39,655 bases of DNA from CAYRSA01 sp964494845. GTDB lineage: Bacteria; Patescibacteriota; Saccharimonadia; Saccharimonadales; JAGQNJ01. Made by a program: the position numbers and the translations under genes. Below, piece after piece: positions 38,895 through 39,655 of the stretch (position 1 is its first letter; each line of letters begins with the position of its first letter). The notes under the pieces are model-generated. The model worked only from the letters and a program-made list of their open reading frames with translations, was not told where the DNA came from and did not search any database. Location of the stretch: the NCBI GenBank assembly GCA_964494845.1, contig CAZBSC010000004.1, positions 1 to 39,655 of the forward strand, written 5' to 3'.

Positions 38895-39353
38895 CTAGAA
38901 GTCTGCGATGACGATTTTGTGCATTTTCATCAATTTTGCAAACGCTTTTGGACGTTTCATCAATTCGGCTGTATTTTCCGGTACGATTTGCCAGCTCAGA
39001 CCATACTGGTCTTTGCACCAACCGCACTGTTCGGACTCTGGTGTCTTCGATAGCTTTTCCCAATAGTAGTCGATCTCTTCTTGGTCTTTGCAGGGAACTG
39101 AAAAAGACACTGCCTCCGTGAACTTGAACTCTGGTCCGGCATTAATTGCTACAAATTTATTGCCGCCTAGCTCGAACTCAATAGTTAAAACTTTTCCAGC
39201 CAATTGCTCCTGGAAATCAGCCAGACCCTCCTCTTTACTGCCCGGGTAGTATTCTATCGATACTATTTTACTGTCAGGGAAAACCGACACGTAATAATCA
39301 ACTGCCTCTTTGGCATTCCCGTCGAACCATAGATTTGGAGTAATATTTTTCAT
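38895..39353 (-). CDS. PhnB-like glyoxalase-fold protein
   Basis: 152 residues. Begins NITPNLWFDGNAKEAVDYYVSVFPDSKI, the hallmark of the PhnB/YjdN-like (3-demethylubiquinone methyltransferase-like, Pfam family) glyoxalase/bleomycin-resistance fold, with FELGGNKFVAINAGPEFKFTEAVSF and QCGWCKDQYGLSWQIVP. Despite the historic name it is not a methyltransferase. AGGAG five bases before the ATG. Function in the cell unknown. Confidence 0.9.
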   Translation of the reverse strand: MKNITPNLWFDGNAKEAVDYYVSVFPDSKIVSIEYYPGSKEEGLADFQEQLAGKVLTIEFELGGNKFVAINAGPEFKFTEAVSFSVPCKDQEEIDYYWEKLSKTPESEQCGWCKDQYGLSWQIVPENTAELMKRPKAFAKLMKMHKIVIADF

Positions 39354-39452
39354 CCGGTCTCCTATTTTAAGTAGTACCTACATAATAACAAAAACGGGTG
39401 CATCTAATATTTTGTCGTCGTGATTTCACCTAACGCAAATCGCTACTATCGA

Positions 39453-39655
39453 CTATAAAACCAAATCCTTGATTCGGCTCCACAAACTCGGTGCGTTCCC
39501 GGGGAGGATCTTAGGCTGTTTTACTGTATCCTCATCTGATACAGAGTTTGTTTCTGGGCTTGGGCTTATTTGTTCTGCATTCACTACCAACCTATTTAAT
39601 GATGTCCCAGGAGGATCGCAAGTAATTAATGTTGCTGCTGCTACTTTTGACGTGG
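39453..39655 (-). CDS. second sortase, C-terminal fragment (continues beyond window)
   Basis: My translation of the minus strand at the right edge gives 67 residues ending at TAG 39453-39455. It contains ATLITCDPPGTSLNRLVV, holding the catalytic Cys and Arg, and ends PSLWSRIKDLVL. Both segments are nearly identical in layout to the sortase at 17320 (ATLITCDPPGTSLNRLVV and ESLWQRIKNLVF), so the two are paralogues. The His and N-terminus lie outside the window. Confidence 0.92.
   Translation of the reverse strand, partial: TSKVAAATLITCDPPGTSLNRLVVNAEQISPSPETNSVSDEDTVKQPKILPGNAPSLWSRIKDLVL

Noticed and set aside
1..39655. CRISPR arrays, insertion sequences, prophage genes
   Set aside because: No regularly spaced direct repeats with unique spacers, no transposase or phage structural genes were seen.

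Overview
The window looks like a piece of a Candidate Phyla Radiation (Patescibacteria) chromosome, most likely Saccharibacteria. This is an inference from gene content, since no rRNA marker is present. UGA is used as a stop (for example at 26073-26075), so the recoded Gracilibacteria/Absconditabacteria are unlikely. Genes are small, densely packed and often convergent with touching or overlapping stops. Surface, sortase, two-component and envelope genes are over-represented. There is no phage, IS or CRISPR signature; this is chromosomal housekeeping and accessory sequence.

Layout. 1-5558, minus strand: truncated der GTPase, an unknown protein with a possible Cys/His/Asp triad, an RsuA/RluB-type pseudouridine synthase, and a histidine kinase with an unusual receiver-plus-disordered-tail partner. 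5560-6174: a block of hairpin-rich RNA-like sequence, an interrupted tRNA-Glu-like copy and an intact tRNA-Glu(CUC). 6175-10037, plus: CYTH-like protein, S51 peptidase plus alpha/beta hydrolase, pentapeptide-repeat protein, an RR-motif lipoprotein and a small unknown protein. 10048-11784: a candidate structured RNA, then a small protein overlapping a Y-family DNA polymerase. 11825-18483: YerB-like DUF3048 protein, gltX, two membrane-anchored proteins and a sortase. 18571-25022: tRNA-Leu(CAA), small unknowns, HAD phosphatase and NAD(P)HX-dehydratase-like protein, yjjX, xth, pyrH, MBL hydrolase, class I amidotransferase and tRNA-Ser(GGA). 25197-34020: MacB-like ABC pair, HdeD-like protein, DEAD-box helicase, wall-associated metzincin, cardiolipin synthase and an OmpR/histidine-kinase pair. 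34098-39655: secreted helical protein, PH-like/flavin-barrel fusion, two membrane-anchored small domains, a repetitive secreted surface protein, a fatty-acid-desaturase-like protein, a glyoxalase-fold protein and the C-terminus of a second sortase.

The strongest window-wide signal is promoter architecture. At least 11 genes have an extended -10 box (TGn plus a TATAAT-like hexamer) ending only 5-8 nt before the start codon and no Shine-Dalgarno sequence, which predicts leaderless mRNAs. A separate set of genes has clear AGGAG-type ribosome sites. Functionally the region combines translation and nucleotide housekeeping (gltX, der, rluB, pyrH, yjjX, xth) with cell-envelope building and sensing (sortases, cardiolipin synthase, peptidoglycan-associated protease, MacB-like exporter, two two-component systems, a secreted repeat protein). 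That fits a small host-associated cell whose biology centres on its surface.
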